This document shows, piece by piece, positions 13,951 through 21,435 of a stretch of DNA of 22,716 nucleotides (positions are counted from its first letter, which is position 1; each line of letters opens with the position of its first letter). The notes under the pieces were generated by a model. The model was not told where the DNA came from, did no database searches, and saw nothing but the letters and a program-made list of their open reading frames with translations. This stretch comes from Actinomycetes bacterium (GTDB taxonomy: Bacteria; Actinomycetota; Acidimicrobiia; Acidimicrobiales; Palsa-688), in NCBI GenBank assembly GCA_021816565.1, contig JAKAXN010000025.1, forward strand, positions 1-22,716. The letters run 5' to 3'. Made by a program: the position numbers and the translations under genes.

Positions 13951-16328
13951 ATGTCGGCGTCGGCGGCCTCCGGTCGCCCGCCGGCCCCGGGCCCCGGCAG
14001 CCGGTCGAACACCGCCGGCGGTTCGCTCCACGGCACCCGCGGACCCACGGCCGCGGCGTCACGGACCGCCCGCCACACCCGTTCGGGCGTGCAGGGCATG
14101 GGGATGTGGCGGACCCCCAGGTGGGACAGGGCGTCTACGACGGCGTTGTGGACCGACGGGGTCGAGCCGATGGTCCCGGACTCGCCGATGCCCTTGGCGC
14201 CCAGGGGGTTGCGGCCGGTGGGGGTCTCGGTGTTGTAGGTCTCGAACGGCGGCAGCTCGGCCGCGCTCGGCATGGCGTAGTCGGCCAGGTTGGCGGTCAG
14301 GGGATTCCCGTCGGAATCGAAGACCACCTGCTCCCACAGGGCCTGGGCCATCCCCTGGGCGATGCCGCCGTGCTGCTGGCCGGTCACGAGCAGCGGGTTG
14401 ACGATACGCCCGCAGTCGTCGACCGCCACGTGGCGCAGAGGTCTCACGAAGCCGGTGTCCAGGTCCACCTCCACCACCGACACGTGGGCGCCGAAAGGGA
14501 AGCTGGCTCCCTCGGTCCTGATGTCGACCGCGGCGGCCAGGTTGCCGTCGGGGGTGGCGGCCGCCAGCTCGGCCCACGTGAGGGCCCGGGCCGGGACGCC
14601 GGCCACCCCCAAGCGGCCGTCGTCGTGCACGACGATGTCATCGGCGCTGGCCTCCAACTCAGCGGCGGCCAGCTCCCGGGCCTGGCGCAGCACCTCCTCC
14701 GCGGCACCCAGCACGGCGCTGCCGCCGACCTGCAGGGAACGGGACCCGCCGGTGCCACCGCCCCGGGGCACGGCCGCCGTATCGGACTGCACGAAGCGGA
14801 TGTCCTCCATGGGGATCCCCAGCCGGTCGGAGACGATCATGGCGAACGAGGTGGCATGGCCCTGCCCGTGGGCCGACGTGCCCACCCGGATGGTGGCGGT
14901 GCCGTCCCCGGCGATCTCGACGGCCCCGAACTCCTCCCCCGAGCCCCCACCGGTGATCTCGACGTACACCGAGACTCCTATGCCGATCTGGCGGCGGTCC
15001 CCGGCGCGCCGGCGCCGGTCCTGCTCGGCCCGCAGCTCCCCGTAGCCGGCCTGGCGCAGGGCCTCCTCGAGGGCCAGCCCGTAGTCGCCGGTGTCGTACG
15101 AGGTGCCCATGACGGTGGTGTAACCCGAGTCGAACGGGGCCAGCAGGTTGCGCCGGCGCAGCTCCACCGGGTCGACCCCGAACTCGGCGGCGGCCAGGTC
15201 CATCATCCGCTCCAGGAACTCGGCCGCCTCCGGCCGGCCGGCACCGCGGAACGCCCCCATCGGGGTGGTGTTGGTGACGGCCGCGGCGACGTCGTAGCGG
15301 ATGCGGGGGATCTCGTAGACGCCCTGCGCCATGGTCCGGGTGGGTCCGATGGCCAGCGCCCCGCCGAAGCCGGCGTAGGCGCCGGCGTCGCCGAGCACCC
15401 GGCAGCGCATGCCGGTGATGCGCAGGTCGTCGTCGAAGCCCATCTCGATCCACTGGACCTGGCCCCGGCCGTGGGGCATGGAGACCATGTTCTCCGAACG
15501 CTGCTGAACCCAGGTGACCGGCCGGCCCAGGAGGCGGGCGGCGGCCACCACGGCGGCGTGCTCGGCGCCCAGTCCGGCCTTGGCCCCGAAGCCGCCGCCC
15601 ACGTGGGGGGCCACCACCCGCAGGCGGTCGGCCGGGTAGCCGAGGACCTTGCCGATGGAACGGGCGAAACCGTGGGGCATCTGGGTCGAGACGTAGACCG
15701 TCATGTCGTAGCCGTCCGATGCCGGGTCGGGATCGTGGCCGGCCGGGACGGCGGCGATGGCGTCGCCCTCCATGGGGACCACGGCGACCCGCTGGTTCTC
15801 CAAGCGGGCCCGCACCACCCGGGTCGCCCCCTCCAGCGGGTCGCCCCGGCCGGCCATGCCGGCCACCACGTTGGTGCCGAGGCCCTCGAACTGCAGGGCC
15901 GCCCCGTCGGCCACCGCCTCCTCGACGTCGGCCACCGCCGGCAGCGGGTCGTACTCCACCACGACCGTCTCCGCGGCGTCCTGGGCCTGGGCCTCGGTCC
16001 CGGCCACCACCATGGCCACCGCCTCGCCGACGAAGCGCACCTTGTCGGTGGCCAGGGGGGGCCGGGCGCAGGCCTCGTTGAGGACCATGAAGCCGTGGAA
16101 GGCCCCGACGCCGAGGTCGGCGGCGGTGAGCACCGCGACGACCCCCGGTTGCCGGCGGGCCTCGGACACGTCGATGGAGGCGATCCGGGCGTGGGCCACC
16201 GGCGATCGCACGAACGCGGCCCGGGCCATGCCCGGCACCTTCATGTTGGCGATGTAGGTGCCTCGCCCGGTGAGCAGATCCGGGTCTTCGACCCGGCGGA
16301 CACGGTTACCGAGGATGGAGCCGACCAT
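13947..16328 (-). CDS. Molybdenum hydroxylase large subunit, CoxL form II-like
   Basis: A 793-residue protein of the xanthine dehydrogenase/aerobic CO dehydrogenase large-subunit family, binding a Mo-molybdopterin cofactor. The N-terminal a/b hammerhead covers about 15-130, followed by the Mo-binding domains with GGGFGAK (244-250), the active-site loop GAFRGAGR (358-365), GTSAHGQGH and a terminal GAKGIGESG with the catalytic Glu. Form I CO dehydrogenases carry AYxCSFR with the Cu-ligand Cys; here the loop is the form II type AxRGAGR, so CO is unlikely as main substrate. The usual PMEPR segment reads PMEGDA (186-191). No medium (FAD) or small (2Fe-2S) subunit gene is adjacent. The ATG at 16326-16328 was chosen over TTG 16337. 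It shares its stop region with the propeller gene. Confidence 0.9.
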   Translation of the reverse strand: MVGSILGNRVRRVEDPDLLTGRGTYIANMKVPGMARAAFVRSPVAHARIASIDVSEARRQPGVVAVLTAADLGVGAFHGFMVLNEACARPPLATDKVRFVGEAVAMVVAGTEAQAQDAAETVVVEYDPLPAVADVEEAVADGAALQFEGLGTNVVAGMAGRGDPLEGATRVVRARLENQRVAVVPMEGDAIAAVPAGHDPDPASDGYDMTVYVSTQMPHGFARSIGKVLGYPADRLRVVAPHVGGGFGAKAGLGAEHAAVVAAARLLGRPVTWVQQRSENMVSMPHGRGQVQWIEMGFDDDLRITGMRCRVLGDAGAYAGFGGALAIGPTRTMAQGVYEIPRIRYDVAAAVTNTTPMGAFRGAGRPEAAEFLERMMDLAAAEFGVDPVELRRRNLLAPFDSGYTTVMGTSYDTGDYGLALEEALRQAGYGELRAEQDRRRRAGDRRQIGIGVSVYVEITGGGSGEEFGAVEIAGDGTATIRVGTSAHGQGHATSFAMIVSDRLGIPMEDIRFVQSDTAAVPRGGGTGGSRSLQVGGSAVLGAAEEVLRQARELAAAELEASADDIVVHDDGRLGVAGVPARALTWAELAAATPDGNLAAAVDIRTEGASFPFGAHVSVVEVDLDTGFVRPLRHVAVDDCGRIVNPLLVTGQQHGGIAQGMAQALWEQVVFDSDGNPLTANLADYAMPSAAELPPFETYNTETPTGRNPLGAKGIGESGTIGSTPSVHNAVVDALSHLGVRHIPMPCTPERVWRAVRDAAAVGPRVPWSEPPAVFDRLPGPGAGGRPEAADADI

Positions 16329-16410
16329 GGGCGGCAACCTACCCCGGCGGATCGCCGGAGCGTTCCGGTGCCGGGCTCCGGGCGGCCCGATGCCGGATGC
16401 CGGGTGCGGA

Positions 16411-16473
16411 CCGGCTCAGGGTCGGGACAGGCCGGCTCAGGGTCGGGGCAGGCCGGCTCAGGGTCGGGGCAGC
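16411..16473. repeat. Three tandem 21-bp repeats covering the 3' end of the phosphodiesterase gene
   Basis: Units at 16411-16431, 16432-16452 and 16453-16473 begin CCGGCTCAGGGTCGGG and differ by one base each (A/G near the end of unit 1, final C in unit 3). Unit length is 7 codons. On the minus strand each unit contains the gene's last codons and its TGA in the same frame (stops at 16458-16460, 16437-16439 and 16416-16418), so only the first is used. Confidence 0.9.
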
Positions 16474-17054
16474 GGCCACCGTCGGAGCACCTCGTGGCGG
16501 GCGCCGTCGGATCGGAGCTCGCTGCGGACCGCCATGATCTCGGGCACCTGCCAGCGGACCACCAGGTCCGGGCGGGGAAGGCGGCGCAGAGCGGACGGGT
16601 ACCGGGCCCGGGCCAGGGTCAGGTGACCCCGGAACGGCCCCGACGACCGGGGCGGCGGGGGCGGCCCCAACGGCGGGGGCGGTCCCGGCGGTGCCGGCGG
16701 CGGGGGCGGCTCCGGCGGGGGCCGGTCCAGCCCGGCGGTGGCCTCCCCGACCGCCGCCGCCAGCTCGCTCAGCCCCTCGACCGGCAGGATCCACACCCGG
16801 CGGGCCAGGGCCCGGGGGGCGGGACCGGCCACGGCCTCGACCGCCGGCAGCCCGGCCGGGCTGGCGGCCCGGGCGCCGAGGGCGTCCAGCAGGGCGTCGG
16901 GGTCGACCGCCTCGAAGAACCCGAGGGTCACGTGCCACTGCTCCTCGGGCGTCCAGCGCAGCCCCGGGCGCGACGGGCGTTCCAGGGCCCGTAGGCGGTC
17001 GGCCAGCTCGGGTGGGGCGGCCACCGCCACGAAGCAGCGGGTGGGGAGCGCCAC
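16458..17054 (-). CDS. thpR: RNA 2',3'-cyclic phosphodiesterase (2H family) with polyproline insert
   Basis: A 2H-phosphoesterase of the LigT/ThpR ('2'-5' RNA ligase') family, acting on RNA 2',3'-cyclic phosphate ends. The two catalytic motifs are HVTLGF (41-46) and HLTLAR (144-149). With GTG 17052-17054 it has 198 residues, slightly longer than typical (about 175-190) because of a very proline-rich insert at 112-135 (about 19 of 24 residues Pro) placed just before the second motif. A CTG at 17064-17066 would make a CTGA overlap with the cinA stop and add four residues; both starts lack a clear Shine-Dalgarno. It follows cinA directly. The end of the gene lies in a tandem repeat. The substrate in vivo is not known. 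Confidence 0.87.
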   Translation of the reverse strand: MALPTRCFVAVAAPPELADRLRALERPSRPGLRWTPEEQWHVTLGFFEAVDPDALLDALGARAASPAGLPAVEAVAGPAPRALARRVWILPVEGLSELAAAVGEATAGLDRPPPEPPPPPAPPGPPPPLGPPPPPRSSGPFRGHLTLARARYPSALRRLPRPDLVVRWQVPEIMAVRSELRSDGARHEVLRRWPLPRP

Positions 17055-17062
17055 CGTGACCG

Positions 17063-18331
17063 TCAGGTCCCGAGGAGCCGCCGGCGCAGGAGGTCCAGGG
17101 CCGAGATGGTGGCGATCTGGCGGATCTGCTCCCGGGCCCCGCCGCCGTAGCGGCCCAGCTGCAGCAGGTGGGCTCCGTCGCCGCCCACGGCCGGCCCGCT
17201 CAGCCCGACCCACACCGTGCCGACGGGCTGGCCGTCCTGCTCGGTGGGTCCGGCCACCCCGGTCAGGGCCAGGCCCACGTCGGCCTGGAGGGCCCGGGCC
17301 GCACCGACGGCCATCTCCACCGCGGCGCTCTCGCTGACCACCGGGCCCTCTGACACCCCGAGCAGATCCCGCTTGGCCTGGCTGGCGTAGACCACCAGCG
17401 ATCCCCGGAACCATTCGCTGGCCCCCGGGACGGCGGTCAGGCGGCTACCGACCAGGCCCCCGGTGAGCGACTCGGCCACCGCCAGGGCCAGGCCCCGCTC
17501 CAGCAGCAGCCGGCCCACCGCGGCCTCCATGTTGACCTCGTCGACCCCGAACACGGCGGGGCCCAGCAATTCACGGATCGCCGCCTCCTCCGAGGCGACC
17601 AGCGCCTCGGCCTCCTCCTCCGAGGAGGCCTTGGCGGTGATGCGGACCTTGATGCCCTCGATGCCGCTGGCCAGGAAGGCGATGGTCGGAGCCGGGCGCC
17701 CCTCGGCGTGGGCCCGGTCCAGCTCGGCCATGCGCCCGGCCAGGGTCTCGTCGAGGGCCGACTCGGCCAGGCCCCAGGTGCGCAGGGTCCGGCTGAAGAT
17801 GGTGGCGGCCGCCCCGGAGCGGGCCACCAGGTCGGGGATGACCGCCCGGGTGATCATCTCGCGCATCTCGTGGGGGACGCCCGGAACGGCGTAGATGCTG
17901 CGGTCCCCCATCCGGCACATGAGTCCGGGGGCGGTGCCGCGCACCTGCGGGATCACGGTGGCGCCGCGGGGGACCTCCGCCTGGCGCATGTTGTTGACCG
18001 CCATGGTCCGGCCCCGGGAGCTGAACATGGCTTCGATGCGCGCCGCCACCTCCTCGTCGAGGTCGAGCGGGACTCCCAGGACCTCGGCGATGGCGTCACG
18101 GGTGATGTCGTCCTTGGTGGGCCCGAGACCCCCGCAGCAGATCACCGCGTCGCTGCGGGCCAGCGCCGCCCTCAGGGCCGCCACGATGCGGGCCTGGTTG
18201 TCCCCGACCTTGGTCTGGTAGTGCGAATCGATGCCGGCGGCGGCCAGCTGCTCGCCTATCCAGGCGGAGTTGGTGTCGGTGATCTGGCCGAGCAGCAGCT
18301 CGGTGCCGATGGCTATGACCTCGCAGCGCAT
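17063..18331 (-). CDS. cinA: CinA-family nicotinamide-nucleotide amidase
   Basis: The 422-residue two-domain CinA. The N-terminal MoCF/COG1058 domain (about 1-170; IAIGTELLLGQITDTNSAWI, CCGGLGPTKDD, YAVPGVPHEM) carries ADP-ribose pyrophosphatase activity in some bacteria. The C-terminal CinA domain (about 265-420; VAESLTGGLVGSRLT, GVAGPTEQDGQPVGTVW) deamidates NMN in pyridine nucleotide recycling. The name comes from competence induction, and cinA is often co-transcribed with recA; here the two are separated by four other genes. The start is ATG at 18329-18331. pgsA ends 27 nt upstream on the same strand and thpR follows directly. Confidence 0.96.
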   Translation of the reverse strand: MRCEVIAIGTELLLGQITDTNSAWIGEQLAAAGIDSHYQTKVGDNQARIVAALRAALARSDAVICCGGLGPTKDDITRDAIAEVLGVPLDLDEEVAARIEAMFSSRGRTMAVNNMRQAEVPRGATVIPQVRGTAPGLMCRMGDRSIYAVPGVPHEMREMITRAVIPDLVARSGAAATIFSRTLRTWGLAESALDETLAGRMAELDRAHAEGRPAPTIAFLASGIEGIKVRITAKASSEEEAEALVASEEAAIRELLGPAVFGVDEVNMEAAVGRLLLERGLALAVAESLTGGLVGSRLTAVPGASEWFRGSLVVYASQAKRDLLGVSEGPVVSESAAVEMAVGAARALQADVGLALTGVAGPTEQDGQPVGTVWVGLSGPAVGGDGAHLLQLGRYGGGAREQIRQIATISALDLLRRRLLGT

Positions 18332-18358
18332 CGGAAGAGACTGCCAGACCGCCCGGGC

Positions 18359-18964
18359 TCAGGCTGCCGGCAGCTCGTCCGCTCCTGACCCCATGCGCAC
18401 CGGTCCGTCGGCCGGGCGGCGGCTGTCGAGCAGGTACTGCGCCCCGCTCACCAGGGCCAGGCCCACCGACACCCACAGGATGGTCTGGCCGATCCACAGG
18501 TGGTGGAGCCCGGTGGCCGGCATGAGGATGAAGCCGACGGCCGAATCCTGGGCCGCGGTCTTGAGCTTGGCCATGGGCCGGGCCGGGACCGATATCCCCC
18601 GCCGGGCCACGACGGAGCGGTAGGCGCTGATGACCGCCTCCCGCCCGGCGATGAGCACCACGGGCAGCCACGAGATCAGCCCGATGGCCGAGAGTGAGGC
18701 CAGGGCCCCGATGACCAGGACCTTGTCGGCCAGCGGGTCGAGGAAGGCCCCGGAGGTGGTGGCCCCCTGCCGGCGGGCGACCCACCCGTCCAGGAAGTCG
18801 GTGCTGGCCACCGCCAGCCACGCCCCGGCCGCGACCCACGAGATCTTCAGGTCCACGATGAGCATGAGCATCACCGGGGCGGCCAGGATGCGCACCACGG
18901 TGATGGCATTGGCCGGGGTGGCCAGAGCCGAGGACTCGAACTTGCCGGCCACCTTGGTCGCCAT
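18359..18964 (-). CDS. pgsA: CDP-alcohol phosphatidyltransferase, probable phosphatidylglycerophosphate synthase
   Basis: Integral membrane enzyme joining CDP-diacylglycerol to glycerol 3-phosphate, the first step to phosphatidylglycerol and cardiolipin. The 201 residues carry several hydrophobic segments (about 20-38, 42-56, 82-105 and 145-175). The family signature is present: Asp56, Asp59-Gly60, Ala63-Arg64, Gly72, Asp76, Asp80. The stretch between AR and G is 7 residues instead of the usual 8. The ATG at 18962-18964 overlaps the rimO stop by one base (TGATG), and MATKVAGK is preferred over a longer frame start lying inside rimO. In M. tuberculosis a pgsA homologue sits in the same neighbourhood. 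The exact acceptor alcohol is inferred from similarity. Confidence 0.92.
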   Translation of the reverse strand: MATKVAGKFESSALATPANAITVVRILAAPVMLMLIVDLKISWVAAGAWLAVASTDFLDGWVARRQGATTSGAFLDPLADKVLVIGALASLSAIGLISWLPVVLIAGREAVISAYRSVVARRGISVPARPMAKLKTAAQDSAVGFILMPATGLHHLWIGQTILWVSVGLALVSGAQYLLDSRRPADGPVRMGSGADELPAA

Positions 18965-20265
18965 CAGCCGTGCCCCGCGACCCGGGCGCCCGCCACCGGC
19001 TCGGCCTCGAGATCGGGACCAGCAGCGGCGGTGACCATCACATCGACCCACCTACCCGGTTCCAGATCATCGGGAACCCGGACGATCCCGTCGATCTCCG
19101 GGGCCTCCCGGTGGCTGCGGGCGGAGCCGGGCTCGTCCACCAGCACCGTCGTCTTCGACCCGATGAGAGCCGACCGCCGGGCTGCGGTGATGCCGTCCTG
19201 CAGCTCGGAGCACTCGGCCAGCCGCTCGGAGGCCAGGGCGGCCGGAACCCGGTCCTCGAGGGTGGCGGCGTAGGTGCCGGGCTCCTCGGAGAAAGGGAAG
19301 AACCCGGCCCAGTCCAGGCCCGCGTCCGACAGGAACGCCAGCAGCTGGTCGTGATCCTCCTCCGTCTCGCCGGGGTAGCCGACGATGAAGGAGGAGCGGA
19401 ACGCGGCCTCCGGCCAGCGGCTGCGGATGCGCTCGATTCGATCGAGGAACCGCCCGCCGTCACCCCAGCGGCGCATGCGGCGCAGGTGGGGCCGCGACAC
19501 GTGCTGGAGTGAGAGGTCGAAGTAGGGGCAGCCGCTCTCACCGATCACGTCTATAAGACCGTCGGTGAGGTCGGAAGGGTACAAATAGAGGAGCCGGACC
19601 CGGTCCACCTTCTCGGCGACCGAGCGGACCAGCGTCTCGATGGCCTTGCCACCGCCGAGGTCCCGGCCGTAGGAGGCCAGGTCCTGGGCCACCAGCACCA
19701 CCTCGGGCACCCCGAGGCTGTCCACCTCGTCGAGCACGGCGGCGAGAGGCCGGGACCGCTGGCTGCCCCGGAACGAGGGGATGGCGCAGAAGCCGCACTT
19801 GCGGTCGCAGCCCTCGGCGACCTTGACGTAGGCCCACGGCGCCCGCGACCGGGGACGGGGCAGGTTGAGCAGATCGAAGTCCGGCACCCGGACCGGCTTG
19901 CGCCCCAGGCTGACCGGCACTCCCCCGGGGACGGGACCGCCGGCACGGCCGGTGAGATCCATGCCGAACCCGGCCACCACATCGGCTTCGGGTATGGCCT
20001 CGGCCAGCTCGGAGCCGTAGCGCTCGGCCATGCAGCCGGTCACGGCCAGGCGGGACCCGGGCCGGCGGGCGTCGGCCAGGTTGAGGATGGTCTCGATCGA
20101 CTCCTGCCGGGCCGCCTCTATGAACGCACAGGTGTTGACCACCACCAGGTCCGCAGCCTCCGGGGCGGCGGCCTGCTGGTAGCCCTCGGCCTCGAGTCGG
20201 CCGCCGAGCTTGTCCGAGTCCACCTGGTTCTTCGGACAGCCCAGCGTCTCGAGCCAGTAACGCAT
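18964..20265 (-). CDS. rimO: Ribosomal protein S12 methylthiotransferase RimO
   Basis: Radical-SAM enzyme that methylthiolates the conserved Asp of ribosomal protein S12 (E. coli Asp89). The 433 residues start with MRYWLETLGCPKNQVDSD, diagnostic for RimO over MiaB. UPF0004 ligands are Cys10, Cys46 (NTCAFIE) and Cys78 (TGCMAER); the radical-SAM triad is Cys153/Cys157/Cys160 in EGCDRKCGFC. PYFDLSLQHVS and the C-terminal TRAM domain (about 365-425) are present. With miaB in the same window both MTTase families are represented. The ATG is at 20263-20265. Upstream is a 115-nt gap with two hairpins; pgsA overlaps downstream. Confidence 0.97.
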   Translation of the reverse strand: MRYWLETLGCPKNQVDSDKLGGRLEAEGYQQAAAPEAADLVVVNTCAFIEAARQESIETILNLADARRPGSRLAVTGCMAERYGSELAEAIPEADVVAGFGMDLTGRAGGPVPGGVPVSLGRKPVRVPDFDLLNLPRPRSRAPWAYVKVAEGCDRKCGFCAIPSFRGSQRSRPLAAVLDEVDSLGVPEVVLVAQDLASYGRDLGGGKAIETLVRSVAEKVDRVRLLYLYPSDLTDGLIDVIGESGCPYFDLSLQHVSRPHLRRMRRWGDGGRFLDRIERIRSRWPEAAFRSSFIVGYPGETEEDHDQLLAFLSDAGLDWAGFFPFSEEPGTYAATLEDRVPAALASERLAECSELQDGITAARRSALIGSKTTVLVDEPGSARSHREAPEIDGIVRVPDDLEPGRWVDVMVTAAAGPDLEAEPVAGARVAGHG

Positions 20266-20308
20266 TCCGAACAGAGTACGGCACCGGCACGGCCGGGGCC
20301 GCGCTCCT

Positions 20309-20353
20309 GCCCGGCGGTTGCAGCCGGGCGGTTCCGGGTCCTCGGTGACCCGG
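20309..20353 (-). terminator. Two adjacent GC hairpins, likely terminator after the DUF5679 gene
   Basis: GCCCGGC-GGTTGCA-GCCGGGC (20309-20329) and CCGGGTC-CTCGGT-GACCCGG (20334-20353) are perfect 7-bp stems in the 115-nt gap between the zinc-ribbon gene and rimO. They lack a U tract. They may end the ftsK-thrB-DUF5679 transcript or act in the rimO leader. Confidence 0.45.
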
Positions 20354-20380
20354 CCCCGCCCAGCGGGCGAGGCTGTCGGC

Positions 20381-20533
20381 CTACTTCTTGGTGCCGAGCA
20401 TCCGGTTCATCTTGGTACCGCACACCGGGCAGGTGCCCTGGGCGGCCGGTCGTCCGTTGGCCAGGGTCACTTCCTGGCCCTCGAACTCCCGCTTCTCCTT
20501 GCACTTGACGCAGTAGCCCTCATAGGTGGCCAT
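20381..20533 (-). CDS. DUF5679 zinc-ribbon protein, 50 residues
   Basis: A tiny protein with two CxxC knuckles, Cys8/Cys11 (YCVKC) and Cys35/Cys38 (CPVCG), spaced as in a zinc ribbon, and the family core VTLANGRPAAQGTCPVCGTKM. Function is unknown; homologues occur widely in actinobacteria and Chloroflexi, and a nucleic-acid or ribosome-linked role is only a guess. The start is secure: ATG 20531-20533 has GAGGAGG 7 nt upstream (20547-20541), the best Shine-Dalgarno in the window, suggesting strong expression. It lies 38 nt after thrB on the same strand. Confidence 0.92.
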   Translation of the reverse strand: MATYEGYCVKCKEKREFEGQEVTLANGRPAAQGTCPVCGTKMNRMLGTKK

Positions 20534-20540
20534 GCTGATT

Positions 20541-20547
20541 CCTCCTC
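20541..20547 (-). promoter_or_regulatory. Strong ribosome binding site of the DUF5679 gene
   Basis: GAGGAGG on the minus strand, 7 nt before ATG 20533. It fixes the start of the 50-residue gene and stands out against the weak sites of most genes here. Confidence 0.85.
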
Positions 20548-20571
20548 GGTCGCCGATGGGACCTGCCCACG

Positions 20572-21432
20572 CTACTGAGCGCGACGGCCGCAGGGGGTGA
20601 TACCACCACGGTCGGCGTTCAACACCGCCACCCGGCCGGCCACGCCGTGGGCGTCGAGCAGGCCCCGGCCGGCCTCCGCCACCGCCTCTGCGGTGGTCCC
20701 GGTGGCCACGCCGAGCAGGGTGGAGCCGGCTCCCGACCAGAACGAGGTGAGGGCCCCGGCCCGCCGGAGACCGGCCAGCAGGTCGGGGGCCTCGGGGAAC
20801 AGCGCGGCGCGGAAGTCCTGGTGGAGGCGGTCGTCGCCGGCCTCGGCCACCAGCTGGCGGTGGTCGGCCAGGCCGGCCACGAGCACCGCCATGCGGCCCA
20901 GGTTGAAGATGGCGTCGGCGCGCGCCACGGTGTCGGGCAGTACCCGTCGGGCGTCGGAGGTGAGCAGTTCCCGGTCGGGGATGAGCACCACGAAGGCCAG
21001 CTCGGGGTCGAGCGCCAGGCGCCGCCACACCGGGACCCCGCCGACGGTGGTGGCGGCTACCAGTCCCCCGAAGGCGGACGCCGCGGCGTTCTCCGGGTGG
21101 CCGTCCACCCGCACCCCCCAGGCGAAGGGGTCATCGGCGCCGGCCGCGGCCGCCGCCGCCACCGCCACCGCGGCCGATGAGCCCAGGCCCCGGCCCATCG
21201 GGATGTCGGAGTGGATCTCCACCCGCAGCCGGTCGTGCCCGGCCACGGCGGTGGCGACGCGGGCGGCCAGGTGGGACGCGTCGGCCGGCAGGTCCCGCCC
21301 CTCTCCCGATGCGACCACCTCCAGGCCGGCGGCCGGCTCGACCGACACCTCGACGTGAAGGTCGAGGGCCAGGGCCAGTACGTCGAATCCGGGACCGAGG
21401 TTGGCCGACGAGGCCGGCACCTTCACGCGCAC
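20572..21432 (-). CDS. thrB: Homoserine kinase
   Basis: GHMP kinase that phosphorylates L-homoserine for threonine synthesis. The 286 residues show the N-terminal VPASSANLGPGFDVLALAL (5-23), the ATP-binding IPMGRGLGSSAA (77-88), DGHPENAAAS (substrate region) and the C-terminal SGAGSTLLG motif 3. The start is GTG 21430-21432, with GGGGGG 6 nt upstream; GTG 21426 is an alternative. It begins 3 nt after the ftsK stop, so the two are probably co-transcribed. Homoserine kinase is usually next to hom and thrC in actinobacteria; neither is within the window. Confidence 0.95.
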   Translation of the reverse strand: MRVKVPASSANLGPGFDVLALALDLHVEVSVEPAAGLEVVASGEGRDLPADASHLAARVATAVAGHDRLRVEIHSDIPMGRGLGSSAAVAVAAAAAAGADDPFAWGVRVDGHPENAAASAFGGLVAATTVGGVPVWRRLALDPELAFVVLIPDRELLTSDARRVLPDTVARADAIFNLGRMAVLVAGLADHRQLVAEAGDDRLHQDFRAALFPEAPDLLAGLRRAGALTSFWSGAGSTLLGVATGTTAEAVAEAGRGLLDAHGVAGRVAVLNADRGGITPCGRRAQ

Positions 21433-21435
21433 CGG

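Noticed and set aside
13947..16328. Calling the hydroxylase a true CO dehydrogenase (CoxL form I)
   Set aside because: The active loop is AFRGAGR without the Cu-binding Cys of AYxCSFR, and the coxM/coxS genes are missing.
16411..16473. Possible CRISPR array
   Set aside because: The three units are directly adjacent with no spacers, and no cas gene is present.
14106..16994. A 962-codon open frame on the plus strand opposite the hydroxylase and thpR
   Set aside because: It is antisense to two clearly conserved genes, has a Gly/His/Arg/Gln-rich composition typical of GC-biased shadow frames, and shows no domain.
20266..20290. SOS box upstream of rimO (CCGAACAGAGTACGG)
   Set aside because: The left half CGAAC is present but the right half fails in several positions.
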